A stretch of DNA of 64,000 bases, taken from Enterobacter sp. JBIWA008 (GTDB lineage Bacteria > Pseudomonadota > Gammaproteobacteria > Enterobacterales > Enterobacteriaceae). The translations under genes were made by a program, and so were the position numbers. Positions 15,696 through 25,330 of this stretch are shown one piece after another (the first letter of the stretch is position 1; each line of letters begins with the position of its first letter). The stretch is taken from the NCBI RefSeq assembly GCF_019968765.1, contig NZ_CP074149.1:4154001-4218000 (forward strand), in the 5' to 3' direction. The notes under the pieces were generated by a model. The model saw nothing but the letters and a program-made list of their open reading frames with translations, searched no databases and was not told the origin of the DNA.

Positions 15696-16156
15696 CCCAC
15701 CAGCCCTCCAATGCTATTCCGTGCGCTTTCCACCAGCTCTGAGGCCTGCGTTCGCAGGTCGCCAAACGTCGTCATCAGCGATTCATCCACGCGTTTAAGC
15801 TCCAGAGTAAAATTAATTTTTCGAGCGGTACCGTCACTGTAAAAATCCGAATGCGTGTGCGTGACTTTATCAATGATAAACATGCCGTGAATGATGCCGG
15901 TACCGTCTATCAACGGCCATGCCCGCCCCTCATTTGCCATCAGCTCAACCGCCTTGAGGGAAAGCCGCCCTCCCGTGAGTTCCGGGTAAAGTAAGCCGGA
16001 GAGGCTAAAGGATGTCTCACCTTCGCCAAGGTACTGCCAGGCTTTGGGTTTCCCGATACGAGCGCTGGATGCCCAGCGGTAGTCTTTTGTGAATATCATT
16101 GACTGATACGGTAAGGTTCGTCGTTCAAAGACAAACAGACCCAGCACCATTAACAT
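15692..16156 (-). CDS. U: Tail protein U
   Basis: A 154-residue P2 gpU-like protein with LFVFERRTLPYQ, YRWASSARIGKPKAWQYLG, GRAWPLIDGTGIIHGMF and KINFTLELKRVDESL. GpU is a baseplate or tail-tip protein needed for tail assembly, related to LysM-associated baseplate proteins. AGGAGAGAGAAA precedes the ATG at 16156. It overlaps D by four bases. Confidence 0.92.
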   Translation of the reverse strand: MLMVLGLFVFERRTLPYQSMIFTKDYRWASSARIGKPKAWQYLGEGETSFSLSGLLYPELTGGRLSLKAVELMANEGRAWPLIDGTGIIHGMFIIDKVTHTHSDFYSDGTARKINFTLELKRVDESLMTTFGDLRTQASELVESARNSIGGLVG

Positions 16157-16167
16157 TTTCTCTCTCC

Positions 16168-18447
16168 TCAACCATACATAAAGCTGGATTGCTGCCGTCT
16201 CGCTTTATCACGTTCACTGTTCTCTATTTCCTCCCGGATTTGACGGGTCAGATCCGTTCCGGAGGCCGTGCCCCCCTGCAGCGTGATGTGATATTCGCTT
16301 TTACTCTGATCGACGTAAGAGCGTCCTCCTGTAGCGATGGTCGGCTGATACTCCAGGCTGCCGCCAGAGCTCCCCGCGCCCGGAATATAAGCGCTGCCCG
16401 CCGGTGAGGATGCCGCTTCTGCTTTTGCCGCTGCGGCGTCGAGATCGCCCGACTCGTTTTTGATAATACCTAGCTTCTCCAGCAGCCAGCTGGCCTTGCC
16501 GCTCAGGCTGTTAAAGAGATCGAGCGGTGCCATTAACGCATCGCCCAGCGCCTGACCAAAAATCACGCCAGCGTTTTTACAGCCATCCAGCGTTTCCTGC
16601 GTCGCCTTGATCGGCGTGATCAAGTCGGTGAACCATTGCCAGATACCGCCCAGCTTCTCCGAAATAGCGTCAAATACCGTCATCACCGGTGAGAACAGCG
16701 CCCCCAGCGGTGCGAAAGCCGTTGAAAGCCCTTCCATCACCCCGCTAAAGAAGGCGCTGATGGGCTCCCAGTATTTAAAAATCAGTAAGGCACCGGCAGC
16801 AATCGCCGCGCCAAGGGCAATTACCGGCCAGCTAAGGGCACCCAGCACCGTCATGATGGCGCCGCCCACCACGCTGAATACCGTTCCCAACATCCCGGCC
16901 GCTGTAATAACCATATTGACGCCCGTCAAAACCGGGCCGATAACCGTGCCTACGCCACCCAGTACGCCAGCAAACGCCTGTGCGCCGACAGCGATGCTGG
17001 CGAGGGTCTGCGTCAGCTCAGGGTTGGCATTCACCCAAAGGGAGGCCGTGCTAAGCCAGCCGGTTGCGGTTGTTATCAGGTTGCGCAGAGCGCCATCCGC
17101 TTTATCAAATACATCAATCTTCAACCCGTTCCACGCGGCCTGGAATCGGTTGATATCGCCGTCAAGATTATCGGTCTGCACGGACGCCGCAATCGCGGTA
17201 CTGCCTTTTGCCCCCTGCAACTGCTGGCGTTTTTCATCAAGCGATCCATCACCCGCAGCGGAAGCCAGCGCCCCCGCGGCTTTTATGGCATCCGGAGTCT
17301 GAACATGGCGCAACATCGCGCTGAGCGCGTCCCCGGCGGCGGCGCCTTTCATTCCTTTTTCCGCCAGAACGCCAAGCAGCGCGGTGGTCTCTTCAAGCCC
17401 CATACCGGCGGCATCCGCAGCTGGCGCAGCGGAGGTGACGGCCGCCACCATCTCAGCGAGGCTGGTATTTGAAGAGGTAGAACCGCGCGTAAGCACATCT
17501 GCGATGCGTCCCGCGTCCGCATCGGCCTGGCTGTACGCGGCCTGCGTGCTGGCGATCATATCGGCCGCTTTAGCCGCGTCGACATTACCCGCCAGGCTGA
17601 GGTTGACCGTTGGCGCGGTGGCCGCAAGTAGCCCATCGGCGCCATAGCCTGAACGAGTTAGCTCGGATTGTGCCCGGAGGACCGTATCTGCAGGTACTCC
17701 GGTCCTGGCGCTGACATCCCGCGCGTGCTGGCGAATCGCCTCAAGCCGGGGATCCCCCTTCGCCAGACCAAGGTTTGCCTGAATGGCCGACATCTGCTTT
17801 TCAAAGCTGATGCCAGGCGCCATAAACCGGGACGTCTGGTCAAAGCCCGCTTTTGCTATGCCCACACCCGCATTCGCAAGCTGACGCACCCGCGCGGTAA
17901 CGCGTTTGCCTGACTCGTAGCGATTCTGAACGGTACTCAGCCGCTCCTGCTGCTGATTGACGCGGGCCAGCGCATCACGCTGTCGGTTAAGCTGCTGCGT
18001 TTTTTCGCTGATGTGAGTTCGTAAACGACGCTCATCAGACGAGAGCGTGCGCGTGTTGACTCCCGCCTGAGCGAGTTCAGCGCGCTGACGCTGTACCGAG
18101 TAGCGTAAGCTGTTGTACTCATGCTTAAGGTCGGCCGCCGATTTTCGGGCTACAGACAGCGCATCAGCCTGTGCCTGGGTAGGGTTTTGCGTGTTTTTAA
18201 ACTGCACAGCCAGCGCCGCCGCCTGCTGTTTCGCCTGTGCAAGCGACTGCTCCGTCGTGGCGAGCCGGGCATTTGCTTTTCTGAAGCCGTTAATACGCCC
18301 CGCCTGCTCATCGAGCGCCCCCAGCGCCGTCTGCGCATCGCGGATATCGCTCGCGAGAGTGAGGCTGGCGTTCTGGAGAGCGTTAAGCGGTCGTGTTGCC
18401 CGGTCGACTGCCTTAAGCAGCTCCTTAAGACTGACATTATTACTCAT
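16168..18447 (-). CDS. T: Tape measure protein T
   Basis: A 759-residue tail length-determining protein of the TP901/P2 type. The first 200 residues are coiled coil (AQTALGALDEQAG, LKHEYNSLRYSVQRQRAEL), then comes the conserved tape-measure domain (TGVPADTVLRAQSELTRSGYG, EETTALLGVLAEKGMKG), hydrophobic helices (about 500-560) and a Ser/Gly-rich end. P2 T is about 815 residues; the shorter chain would predict a slightly shorter tail. The start overlaps the E' reading frame by eight bases. Confidence 0.93.
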   Translation of the reverse strand: MSNNVSLKELLKAVDRATRPLNALQNASLTLASDIRDAQTALGALDEQAGRINGFRKANARLATTEQSLAQAKQQAAALAVQFKNTQNPTQAQADALSVARKSAADLKHEYNSLRYSVQRQRAELAQAGVNTRTLSSDERRLRTHISEKTQQLNRQRDALARVNQQQERLSTVQNRYESGKRVTARVRQLANAGVGIAKAGFDQTSRFMAPGISFEKQMSAIQANLGLAKGDPRLEAIRQHARDVSARTGVPADTVLRAQSELTRSGYGADGLLAATAPTVNLSLAGNVDAAKAADMIASTQAAYSQADADAGRIADVLTRGSTSSNTSLAEMVAAVTSAAPAADAAGMGLEETTALLGVLAEKGMKGAAAGDALSAMLRHVQTPDAIKAAGALASAAGDGSLDEKRQQLQGAKGSTAIAASVQTDNLDGDINRFQAAWNGLKIDVFDKADGALRNLITTATGWLSTASLWVNANPELTQTLASIAVGAQAFAGVLGGVGTVIGPVLTGVNMVITAAGMLGTVFSVVGGAIMTVLGALSWPVIALGAAIAAGALLIFKYWEPISAFFSGVMEGLSTAFAPLGALFSPVMTVFDAISEKLGGIWQWFTDLITPIKATQETLDGCKNAGVIFGQALGDALMAPLDLFNSLSGKASWLLEKLGIIKNESGDLDAAAAKAEAASSPAGSAYIPGAGSSGGSLEYQPTIATGGRSYVDQSKSEYHITLQGGTASGTDLTRQIREEIENSERDKARRQQSSFMYG

Positions 18448-18900
18448 GGTGGTTTCCGCTTCGCTGCAGCGCTTTTTCGCGCCATAAGAGGAGTTCGGTC
18501 ACGCTCAGGGAGTACAGTTCTGACGGCGGCCAGTGAAAAATCACCGCGATATCCGCCATCAGATCGTCGACCGACACATTTTCAGGAAATTTCAGCGAGC
18601 CGAAGCCGGTGACAAAAAACCGATCACCTTACCTGCAAAAGAGAGCAGATCGCAGGCATCCAGGCGCGCAACCTCATGCTCGGTCAGCGCGGGCGAGGTC
18701 ATTCGCGGCAGCACCTTAATCAGCGCATCGACGTCGGATTGCGCCAGCGAAGCCAGCGAGATCCCACGCAGAGTCCCGGCATTCGGTTTGGAGACCGTCA
18801 CCTTTTCAATTTTTTGCTCACCGCGCTGAACGGGGCTATCAAGGGTGACGATATGTGGGTTTTCACTTTCGTTCATGGCGGTCTCGTTGATATTTTCCAT
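18440..18900 (-). CDS. E': E+E' tail assembly chaperone made by -1 frameshift
   Basis: The E frame contains GGT TTT TTG, a T-TTT-TTG slippery heptamer at 18619-18613. A shift of -1 there enters a frame that runs on to 18440 and encodes AVIFHWPPSELYSLSV and ELLLWREKALQRSG, the typical E' end of P2. As in P2 and lambda G/GT, the long product should chaperone the tape measure protein during tail assembly. The E' frame ends within the first codons of T. Confidence 0.85.
18592..18900 (-). CDS. E: Tail assembly protein E
   Basis: A protein of up to 102 residues (ATG at 18900; an internal ATG at 18876 would give 94, nearer to P2 E, 91). It carries VTLDSPVQRGEQKIEKV, DALIKVLPRMTSPALTEHEV and DLLSFAGKVIGFL. 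It is the normal-frame product of the E/E' frameshift pair and precedes the tape measure gene, as in most tailed phages. Confidence 0.9.
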   Translation of the reverse strand: MENINETAMNESENPHIVTLDSPVQRGEQKIEKVTVSKPNAGTLRGISLASLAQSDVDALIKVLPRMTSPALTEHEVARLDACDLLSFAGKVIGFLSPASAR

Positions 18901-18956
18901 TTCGTTACTCTTTAGAAAGTTAACTCACCGGCCGGTAATCCCGGCCGGTTAAAGGG

Positions 18957-19475
18957 TTACAGGCCGATGGCCTTACGGTGTTCTGCCAGGCGATCGACGC
19001 CATCGACTTTGAGCACCATGTTGATGATGTCGATTTCGATGATCTCTTTGCCATCAATGGTCAGCTGGTAGTAAGCGCACTCGGTGGACATCTTGGTGGT
19101 GCCGCTCTCGCCCTGCTTGTTTTCACCGCCATCAAACTCTTTATGACGGCCGCGCATGACGATTTCGACGGCGGAGATTTCGCCGGTATCATCGCGCTGA
19201 TAAGAGCCGGTAAAGCGCAGCGGCACGCTGTCCGCGCCCGGAGAGGCATACTGCGCCCACAGTGCCACGTCCGGCAGGCCGCCAATGGTCCACTCCAGCG
19301 CCAGGGCATCATCGTCCAGGCCGAGGTCGATAGAGACCGAGCCCGGCATACCGCCACCGCGATACTTCTCCAGCTTGCGGGTGAGCTTCGGTAAGGTGAC
19401 AGACTCAACAACGCCCATATAGCTCAGGCCGTCGTTGAACATATTCAGGTATTTAAGTTTGCGTGGTAACGCCAT
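18957..19475 (-). CDS. FII: Major tail tube protein FII
   Basis: A 172-residue protein, same length as P2 FII. MALPRKLKYLNMFNDG and YMGVVESVTLPKLTRKLEKY are characteristic. It polymerises into the inner tube of the contractile tail, the rigid needle that a tailocin drives through the target envelope. It follows the sheath gene at an 11-base gap. Confidence 0.95.
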   Translation of the reverse strand: MALPRKLKYLNMFNDGLSYMGVVESVTLPKLTRKLEKYRGGGMPGSVSIDLGLDDDALALEWTIGGLPDVALWAQYASPGADSVPLRFTGSYQRDDTGEISAVEIVMRGRHKEFDGGENKQGESGTTKMSTECAYYQLTIDGKEIIEIDIINMVLKVDGVDRLAEHRKAIGL

Positions 19476-19486
19476 GCTTCAGCTCC

Positions 19487-20674
19487 TTAGCTATTAACCG
19501 AATCTGACAGGTCTGCCAGATAGGTATCGGTGATGCGCTGGCGCAGGGTCAGATTTTCCAGCGGCGGGACGGGGGTGTAGTCGTAATCGATATACAGTTT
19601 CCCCGCTTTCAGGGTGGAGGCATCGTTCGACTCAGGGTCATACCAGCAGGAGCCGTCGACGATATAGCCGTTGGTTTTCAGCTCGCGGAACTTGGCGTTA
19701 ATACCGGAAACGATGTCGCGGATAAGCGTTGGCGTGATGGGTTTATCCATCGCCCACGCGTGCGCTTCCGCCATGGTATCGGCCAGCACCTGTGCGGTAC
19801 GGGTGTAGTTTTCAAAGACGAATAACGGATCGTCAGAGCAGGTACGGTTACCCCAGAATTTGAAGCCGTCGTTGCGAATCAACGTAGTGACGCCAGCCTG
19901 GTTGAGCAGGTTCGCATCGGTAGCCTGTTCCTGCAGATCCCAGGAGACAGAGGCGCTTACGCCCGTAACGCCGTTGACGCCAACGTTTGACAGGGTTTTA
20001 TGCCAGCCCATGGTCTGATCGATTTTGGCGCGCAGCCCAAGCGCGCGGGCGGTTGCCCAGGCCGTTGTCGTTGCGTTCGTGGTGGTATCCCATGCCAGAA
20101 AATCAGGATGGATAACCATCAGCTCGCGCTGGCTGAAGTTTTTGCGGTAGTCGATCGCCTCAGAGATGGTTTTACATCCCCATGCGCTGACATAGCCGAA
20201 CGCGCGCAGGCTCTGGCACATAGCGGCCAGTGCGGTCGCCACTTCCTGAGAATCCAGCCCCGGCACGCCGAGAATACGCGGCTTAACGCCGGTTACCGTT
20301 TTCGCGGTCAGAAGCGCCTTCAGGCCGGTGTATTTACCGTTTTCATCGGTGGTACCGATGATGTTGGAAACGGTCTGCTTGCGCGCCTCTTCCGGGGTTT
20401 CAGCGGTGCCTTCGGCCACGCGAACAACCACGACAACCGGTTTGCACTGGTCGGCGATCGCCTGCAGAGAAGCGGACAGCGTCCCCGCCTTGCCGGCTTT
20501 CGCAATCGCGTTTTGCACGTTGGTAATGAGCACGGGCTCGTTTAAAGGAAATGTCTTGTCGTCAGCATCGCTGGCCGTACAGACCATGCCGATGATTGCC
20601 GTCGAGACGGTGGAAATGGTGCGGGTGCCATCGTTGATTTCGATAACTTCCACGCCGTGGTGATAATCGCCCAT
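19487..20674 (-). CDS. FI: Tail sheath protein FI
   Basis: A 395-residue sheath protein (P2 FI is 396). MGDYHHGVEVIEINDG and AIIGMVCTASDADD at the start, FKFWGNRTCSDDPLFVFENY in the conserved core and YIDYDYTPVPPLENLTLRQ at the end. It forms the contractile outer sheath. The start at 20674 is preceded by AACGAAGGAG; the longer frame upstream is non-family. It begins the FI-FII-E-T-U-D transcript. Confidence 0.95.
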   Translation of the reverse strand: MGDYHHGVEVIEINDGTRTISTVSTAIIGMVCTASDADDKTFPLNEPVLITNVQNAIAKAGKAGTLSASLQAIADQCKPVVVVVRVAEGTAETPEEARKQTVSNIIGTTDENGKYTGLKALLTAKTVTGVKPRILGVPGLDSQEVATALAAMCQSLRAFGYVSAWGCKTISEAIDYRKNFSQRELMVIHPDFLAWDTTTNATTTAWATARALGLRAKIDQTMGWHKTLSNVGVNGVTGVSASVSWDLQEQATDANLLNQAGVTTLIRNDGFKFWGNRTCSDDPLFVFENYTRTAQVLADTMAEAHAWAMDKPITPTLIRDIVSGINAKFRELKTNGYIVDGSCWYDPESNDASTLKAGKLYIDYDYTPVPPLENLTLRQRITDTYLADLSDSVNS

Positions 20675-20902
20675 CCGGTTAACTCCTTCGTTTAGTGGTG
20701 AGGCTAGTTTCTCTTGGGCGGGGGAGTTATGAAACGTAATGCCGTTGGAGGTAAGACAGCACAACGCACAGTGAGTGGGAGTGGTTGACCCGCGCGGGAA
20801 AGGTGACCGATCGTTTTGAGAGATCAATCATGAGTCATTGATCATCGATCACCATGATTAATGATTGAATATTATCGATATCGTTGCGCCATTAACGAGG
20901 TT

Positions 20903-21022
20903 ATGACGATTTTACTCTGGTTAAAAGATGGTCGGACTGCATGGTGGATTTTTGGCTATTACTGGCTGAAATTCATTGTCGGTGATGAAACAGTAGAATA
21001 TGAGGAATGTCCCTATGAATAA
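20903..21022 (+). CDS. Putative 39-residue protein on the opposite strand
   Basis: A small frame, plus strand, between the leftward tail-fibre and sheath operons. It encodes a Trp/Tyr-rich peptide (LLWLKDG, AWWIFGYYWLKF) with an acidic tail ending ECPYE. GAGG lies just before the ATG, though only two bases away, and a 12-bp perfect stem terminator follows at once. In P2 this slot holds the accessory gene Z/fun. Function unknown; it could be a moron or a regulatory peptide. Confidence 0.45.
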   Translation: MTILLWLKDGRTAWWIFGYYWLKFIVGDETVEYEECPYE

Positions 21023-21023
21023 G

Positions 21024-21050
21024 AAATAGCCCGCATGATGCGGGCTATTT
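21024..21050. terminator. Bidirectional terminator between small gene and tail-fibre genes
   Basis: AAATAGCCCGCA and TGCGGGCTATTT form a perfect 12-bp stem with a three-base loop. It serves the small plus-strand gene and the minus-strand fibre operon ending at 21070. Confidence 0.85.
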
Positions 21051-21069
21051 CTTTAAAATAACCAACTAC

Positions 21070-21507
21070 TTAAACAGATATCCACTCAGGAGTTTTAGGC
21101 CAGTCAGGTGTACTGAGGTCAACCCCCGTCAGTTCTACAACGTATTTTTTCAGTTCTTCCAGTTGTACTTTTTCTTCCTCGGAGGCAACCCCCAAATCAA
21201 CTGCAGACTGCAGCGGAAATGCGCTAATCGCCGCCTCGCGTTTCCTGCTCAATAGCTCTCTGCGATTAACCGCGAGGATTTCTTCTGGTGTTCTGACCGG
21301 TGCGGTTACAGCGACCCACTCCATCTGTTTGCTCTCGACGTTGTAACCGGGAGCGCAGTTAACGGGGGCAGCACCGACAAATTTTTCATGATCTGAATCA
21401 CTGACCCGAACAAGATCATCCGGCAGAGCGTTAACAGACTTGTAATAGCGCAGACTTTTTATCGGATAAAAGCCGCGCGTTTTATTGCTGAATAATTGAC
21501 TATGCAT
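21070..21507 (-). CDS. Tail fibre assembly protein (Tfa-like, P2 G position)
   Basis: A 145-residue Tfa-type protein: [21 protein letters not shown] near the start and a conserved [16 protein letters not shown] segment, then a helical region ([17 protein letters not shown]). Such chaperones fold and trimerise the matching fibre and are exchanged with it. It starts two bases after the fibre stop. Confidence 0.82.
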   Translation of the reverse strand: MHSQLFSNKTRGFYPIKSLRYYKSVNALPDDLVRVSDSDHEKFVGAAPVNCAPGYNVESKQMEWVAVTAPVRTPEEILAVNRRELLSRKREAAISAFPLQSAVDLGVASEEEKVQLEELKKYVVELTGVDLSTPDWPKTPEWISV

Positions 21508-21509
21508 AA

Positions 21510-23531
21510 CTAATATCCTGTTACCACAAAAGAGAATGTGCCATCCGTGTTACGTGTGTGCAGGTTGAAAGCGCTAGCGCTTATAGCAGAAGCTGACCAC
21601 CATGAATCCGAATCATTACCACCATTTCCGCTGTATGAACCTGAAATCGCAAGAATCCCATTCGGGAATGACGCTGGTAAATATACGGTGACGTCCGGGT
21701 TTGTTCGTGAATTGGAATACACACCACCAATACACTGCATAAAAACCTGTCCATTACCGTGACGGTAATAGGCGGAATAATTCCCGGTATTTGTTGACCC
21801 CGACTGATTTGGGGGCGGGTTATTTGATGAGTAAACTCTTACCTGTCCGCCAGATTCAAAAACCCCCTGACCAGCAACTATATTCCCACCAGAATTAAGC
21901 TGGCCTGAGGCATATATATTTGCGGCAGAATTAATATCCCCAGCAGCATCGACTCGACCGCCACTATAGACTTGTGATGGCACATCTAATCTACCATTTG
22001 CATTAAATGCTAATATGGCACCGCTACCGTTATCCCCAATAACCTGTATTATTGCGGAACCAAAATCGCCCACTCCTGAGCGTAAAATCCCGAAACTTAC
22101 AGCTGAACCGTAGCCATGATAATCTGTTTGTGACAGCCCTTTAATCAAGGGAAGATATATAGATATACCCTTTGGCGTTGAATATCGTAAGGGAATCAGA
22201 AAAGGAGCAGAATTTGAATACTGACCAGCAAAACCCCCGGCACCATACCATCCCGAAGCGCCAGACGGGTTTGTCTGATAGTAGTCAGCACCACCCACCG
22301 GACCAGATACTTCCAGAGTCCCATTTGAATTAATATTAATCGCTGGACCTCCTCCCGCCCTCAGGTGTAGCACTTTATCGTCTGAGGCATACACCAAACC
22401 CATTTCTTTCCCACCTTGGTCAAAAAACGAGAGGTGTTTATTACCAATCCCGCGAATGCCTATTGCATTTTGGCTTAACTGAACCCCACCATTAAGCGCT
22501 TTTACATTACCTGGAATGGTAACGTTCTGGGTACCTTCATCAAATTTAAGAGTCTGGAAATACCGCCAGCTAATAGTTGTTCCATCATCTTCACGAATAG
22601 CATAAATCGCCGCTGAGTTCGAATAGCTTACAAACTGAATTAATGGTCTATTTACCCTTCCACCCTGTGCAGGACCAGTAGCATTGATAACAGTAATGAA
22701 ATAAAAATCCTGGTTCAGAAACGGTGGATTATTGAATGAATAGCGTGTATCAATAAATAATGATTCACCTACGACGAATGCATACGTCGAAAAATCAATT
22801 GGACCGTGATACGTTTCGGATGTGAATATCCCTTTATATCCAACAGGAATTAATTCAGCCTTGGATTGGCCAGCCACATTCCTGAAAGCAGCATCGCCGA
22901 GACTGCTTTCCAGCGTTTTAACCTCATCGCTGACCGCCTTCACGGCCTTTGGTGTGGCAGCAAGCGTCTCAGAGGTGCTGTCAGCCGCACTACTAAGCTG
23001 AGTAAATCCTTTAGCCGTTAGCGTTGCATCAGGATGCCTGCGTGACTCCTCATGCTCTGCGAGCTTATCGTCGACATAATCCTGTGTTGCCATGATCAGT
23101 GAGGTATCTATCGAAAGCTCGATTGAGTCGATGTTGCTCACCATAACCACCATACGTACGGTCTGTGCTCGGCCTGACCCTTCGGCCAGCAGCGGCTTAT
23201 AGCTTTCCGCCATGTTACCGACGGCAATCAGCGTGCCGGCATCATCGTAAAGCCCCATTTCTCGCATCCAGAAACCGCCGGTTTCTGGTGGAATGAGCAA
23301 CTCCGCGATCACATAATTTTGATTCTTGTTGTCCTGGCTGATTTTATTCAGCGCGTGGCGCCAGACTTCATTAACCAGCTTCGTCTGCCCGGCATCAGGA
23401 ACCGGCAATGTGCCCCCACCGTCACCCACCGCCATCGCCGTAAAATTGACTTTCTTGCCGTTCGGGACGGTCGCGGCAGCCAGTTTTTCGGCACCGGCTT
23501 TGGTGATAACCGTTTTATATTTCACTGTCAT
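21510..23531 (-). CDS. H: Tail fibre protein H
   Basis: A 673-residue fibre. Residues 1 to about 200 are the conserved P2 H baseplate-attachment part ([37 protein letters not shown]). The rest is Gly/Asn/Ser-rich and unlike the P2 receptor-binding end. The DNA of the distal part (about 21510-22900) is visibly AT-richer than the flanking tail genes, a mark of exchange of the receptor-binding module. This part sets which strains are bound and killed. No break is seen. Confidence 0.9.
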   Translation of the reverse strand: MTVKYKTVITKAGAEKLAAATVPNGKKVNFTAMAVGDGGGTLPVPDAGQTKLVNEVWRHALNKISQDNKNQNYVIAELLIPPETGGFWMREMGLYDDAGTLIAVGNMAESYKPLLAEGSGRAQTVRMVVMVSNIDSIELSIDTSLIMATQDYVDDKLAEHEESRRHPDATLTAKGFTQLSSAADSTSETLAATPKAVKAVSDEVKTLESSLGDAAFRNVAGQSKAELIPVGYKGIFTSETYHGPIDFSTYAFVVGESLFIDTRYSFNNPPFLNQDFYFITVINATGPAQGGRVNRPLIQFVSYSNSAAIYAIREDDGTTISWRYFQTLKFDEGTQNVTIPGNVKALNGGVQLSQNAIGIRGIGNKHLSFFDQGGKEMGLVYASDDKVLHLRAGGGPAININSNGTLEVSGPVGGADYYQTNPSGASGWYGAGGFAGQYSNSAPFLIPLRYSTPKGISIYLPLIKGLSQTDYHGYGSAVSFGILRSGVGDFGSAIIQVIGDNGSGAILAFNANGRLDVPSQVYSGGRVDAAGDINSAANIYASGQLNSGGNIVAGQGVFESGGQVRVYSSNNPPPNQSGSTNTGNYSAYYRHGNGQVFMQCIGGVYSNSRTNPDVTVYLPASFPNGILAISGSYSGNGGNDSDSWWSASAISASAFNLHTRNTDGTFSFVVTGY

Positions 23532-23542
23532 TGTGCTCTCAC

Positions 23543-24073
23543 TTATCCGGGATAAACCGTGATGATGTCGCCGTCATAGCTCAGGGCACCGGTATAGAGA
23601 TAACCCGGAATGTCCTGGATGATATTCAGGCCAATAAGGTGGCGGCTGGCAGGCTTCGCATCGGCGATAAGCCTCTCCATTTCGTAATACATTTCCTCGG
23701 TGATGCCCGTGTCCAACACGCCGATATCAAGGCGGAAGGTGCCGGGCGGATCGTTGGTTTGCCACCACTCGGTAACGTTAATCAGATAGCCGAGCGGCTC
23801 CACCACGCGGCGCACGGCGCCAATCGTTCCCTTGTGGGCATGAATAAACCACGCCGCGCGGATGACATCCCGCTTGGTGGCCTCCGGCCAGTTCTCATCC
23901 CAGCGGTCAACCGAAAACGCCCACGCCAGCCAGGGCAGCAGATTCGCCGGGCAGGTGTCCGCATTCCAGAGATGGCGCAGCGGAACGGGCGTATTTTCGA
24001 TGTCCGCGCATGCGCGCGCCGCTGCCACCTCAAGCGGCGACGAGCCAACCGGTAGAAGACGCATATTACTCAT
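23543..24073 (-). CDS. I: Baseplate protein I
   Basis: A 176-residue P2 gpI-like protein, same length as in P2: RLLPVGSSPLEVAAARA, CPANLLPWLAWAFSVDRWDE, IGVLDTGITEEMY. GpI is a wedge component at the tail tip related to T4 gp53/gp7-type partners and joins J to the fibre. It overlaps the end of J by eight bases. Confidence 0.95.
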   Translation of the reverse strand: MSNMRLLPVGSSPLEVAAARACADIENTPVPLRHLWNADTCPANLLPWLAWAFSVDRWDENWPEATKRDVIRAAWFIHAHKGTIGAVRRVVEPLGYLINVTEWWQTNDPPGTFRLDIGVLDTGITEEMYYEMERLIADAKPASRHLIGLNIIQDIPGYLYTGALSYDGDIITVYPG

Positions 24074-24974
24074 CGTTTCCCCCCACGGTTACGCTGTAGT
24101 GGCTGCACCATGAGGCCTGAGTTTCATCAAGCACGATGTCCGCCGCAGGTGCGGTTAGCTCCACCCTCTGCACCCCTTCAACGTGAAGGGCTGCGTAAAT
24201 GGCGGACTTGCGGATATCGCGTCCAAGCCGATGCTGGGCCGTGATATAGGCCTGTAGCCTGGCCCTTGCCGCGCTAAGCACGGGTTCACTTTCAGGGCCG
24301 GGGAAGAGAAATAGCGAGGCGGCAATGCTGTAGTCGACAATATTGGCCGACTGGACGGTGACGCGGTCGGCGACGGGCCTGACGTCCTCATCGTTCAGCG
24401 CATTGCGAACAACGGCGAGCAGTTCCTCAGAGGCCACGCCGTTATTCTCCCGAGAAAGGACTGAGATCGTGACGTTCGCCGGCTGTGGGCTGATTACGGA
24501 GATATCCGCCACCCGGCCATCTGCACTGCGTCCATGGAACTGATACGCGCCCGTCGAACCGGCCACGCTCAATCCTTCCGGTGCCTGCTGGATGCGCAAA
24601 CGAAAATCGGTATCGGACTCCATCACAGCCGGCTTGGGCGGGAACGTGGCGTCATCGGCAGGGGTAATGACCAGACGCGCAAGGTTAGCGTTTGCCCCAA
24701 TCTGGTCCAGATCGCGGCCCGCTGCATAGGCCAACATAACCGCACGGGCGGCCTCATTAACCCGCTGGCGCCAGATAACTTCCCGGTAGGCGTTCTCCTG
24801 CAGCAGCTTCACAATCGGCTCGGATTCCAGGGTCAGCGTCCGTGCAATCGCCTCTTGCTCCTCTTCCGGATAGAGGGAGACAAAGGTGGCCTTTCGTTCT
24901 GCCAACAGCGTTTCATAATCCACCTCCTCCACGACATCAGGCGCGGCGAGCTGGCTCAGATCAACAATAGCCAT
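24066..24974 (-). CDS. J: Baseplate wedge protein J
   Basis: A 302-residue gpJ-like protein (P2 J is 302), homologous to T4 gp6: IVDLSQLAAPDVVEEVD, LTLESEPIVKLLQENAYRE, TAQHRLGRDIRKSAIYAALH. It forms the inner ring of the baseplate. The ATG at 24974 lies five bases after the W stop; the longer frame upstream is not family sequence. Confidence 0.95.
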   Translation of the reverse strand: MAIVDLSQLAAPDVVEEVDYETLLAERKATFVSLYPEEEQEAIARTLTLESEPIVKLLQENAYREVIWRQRVNEAARAVMLAYAAGRDLDQIGANANLARLVITPADDATFPPKPAVMESDTDFRLRIQQAPEGLSVAGSTGAYQFHGRSADGRVADISVISPQPANVTISVLSRENNGVASEELLAVVRNALNDEDVRPVADRVTVQSANIVDYSIAASLFLFPGPESEPVLSAARARLQAYITAQHRLGRDIRKSAIYAALHVEGVQRVELTAPAADIVLDETQASWCSHYSVTVGGNDE

Positions 24975-24979
24975 AGCGT

Positions 24980-25330
24980 TTAACTCAGTGAAATGGTGAT
25001 AGAAAAGGATTGTCCGGAGGTCGGGCGCGTGCCGGTGATATCGACATACAACGTCCCGTCGTTCTCCGAACGCTCGAATGTGATGGCCGTCAGGCTTATC
25101 CGCGGCTCCCATTTCTGGATGGCGGAATAACAGGCGGCCATGATTTGCAGACGCAGCGCCGGACTCTGCGGCCTGTCGATCATCGCCGCCAGCAGCGAGC
25201 CGTAATCCCGCCGCATGACCCGCGAGCCGATCGGCGTAACCAGAATGTCGCGCACGCTTTGCCGGATATGTTCAGCCTCTGAAATGCTCAGCCCGGTCTG
25301 CCTGTTCATCCCCCTGTAACGCACCGTCAT
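24980..25330 (-). CDS. W: Baseplate wedge protein W
   Basis: A 116-residue gpW-like protein related to T4 gp25 (lysozyme-like sheath initiator): DILVTPIGSRVMRRDYGSLL is the family signature. It nucleates the sheath on the baseplate. Start overlaps V by four bases. Confidence 0.95.
   Translation of the reverse strand: MTVRYRGMNRQTGLSISEAEHIRQSVRDILVTPIGSRVMRRDYGSLLAAMIDRPQSPALRLQIMAACYSAIQKWEPRISLTAITFERSENDGTLYVDITGTRPTSGQSFSITISLS

Noticed and set aside
20675..20830. Ogr-type late promoter dyad upstream of FI (TGT-N12-CCA), similar to one upstream of X
   Set aside because: Expected form is TGT-N12-ACA; both candidates miss one base and the motif is too short to trust by eye. Not listed as a feature.
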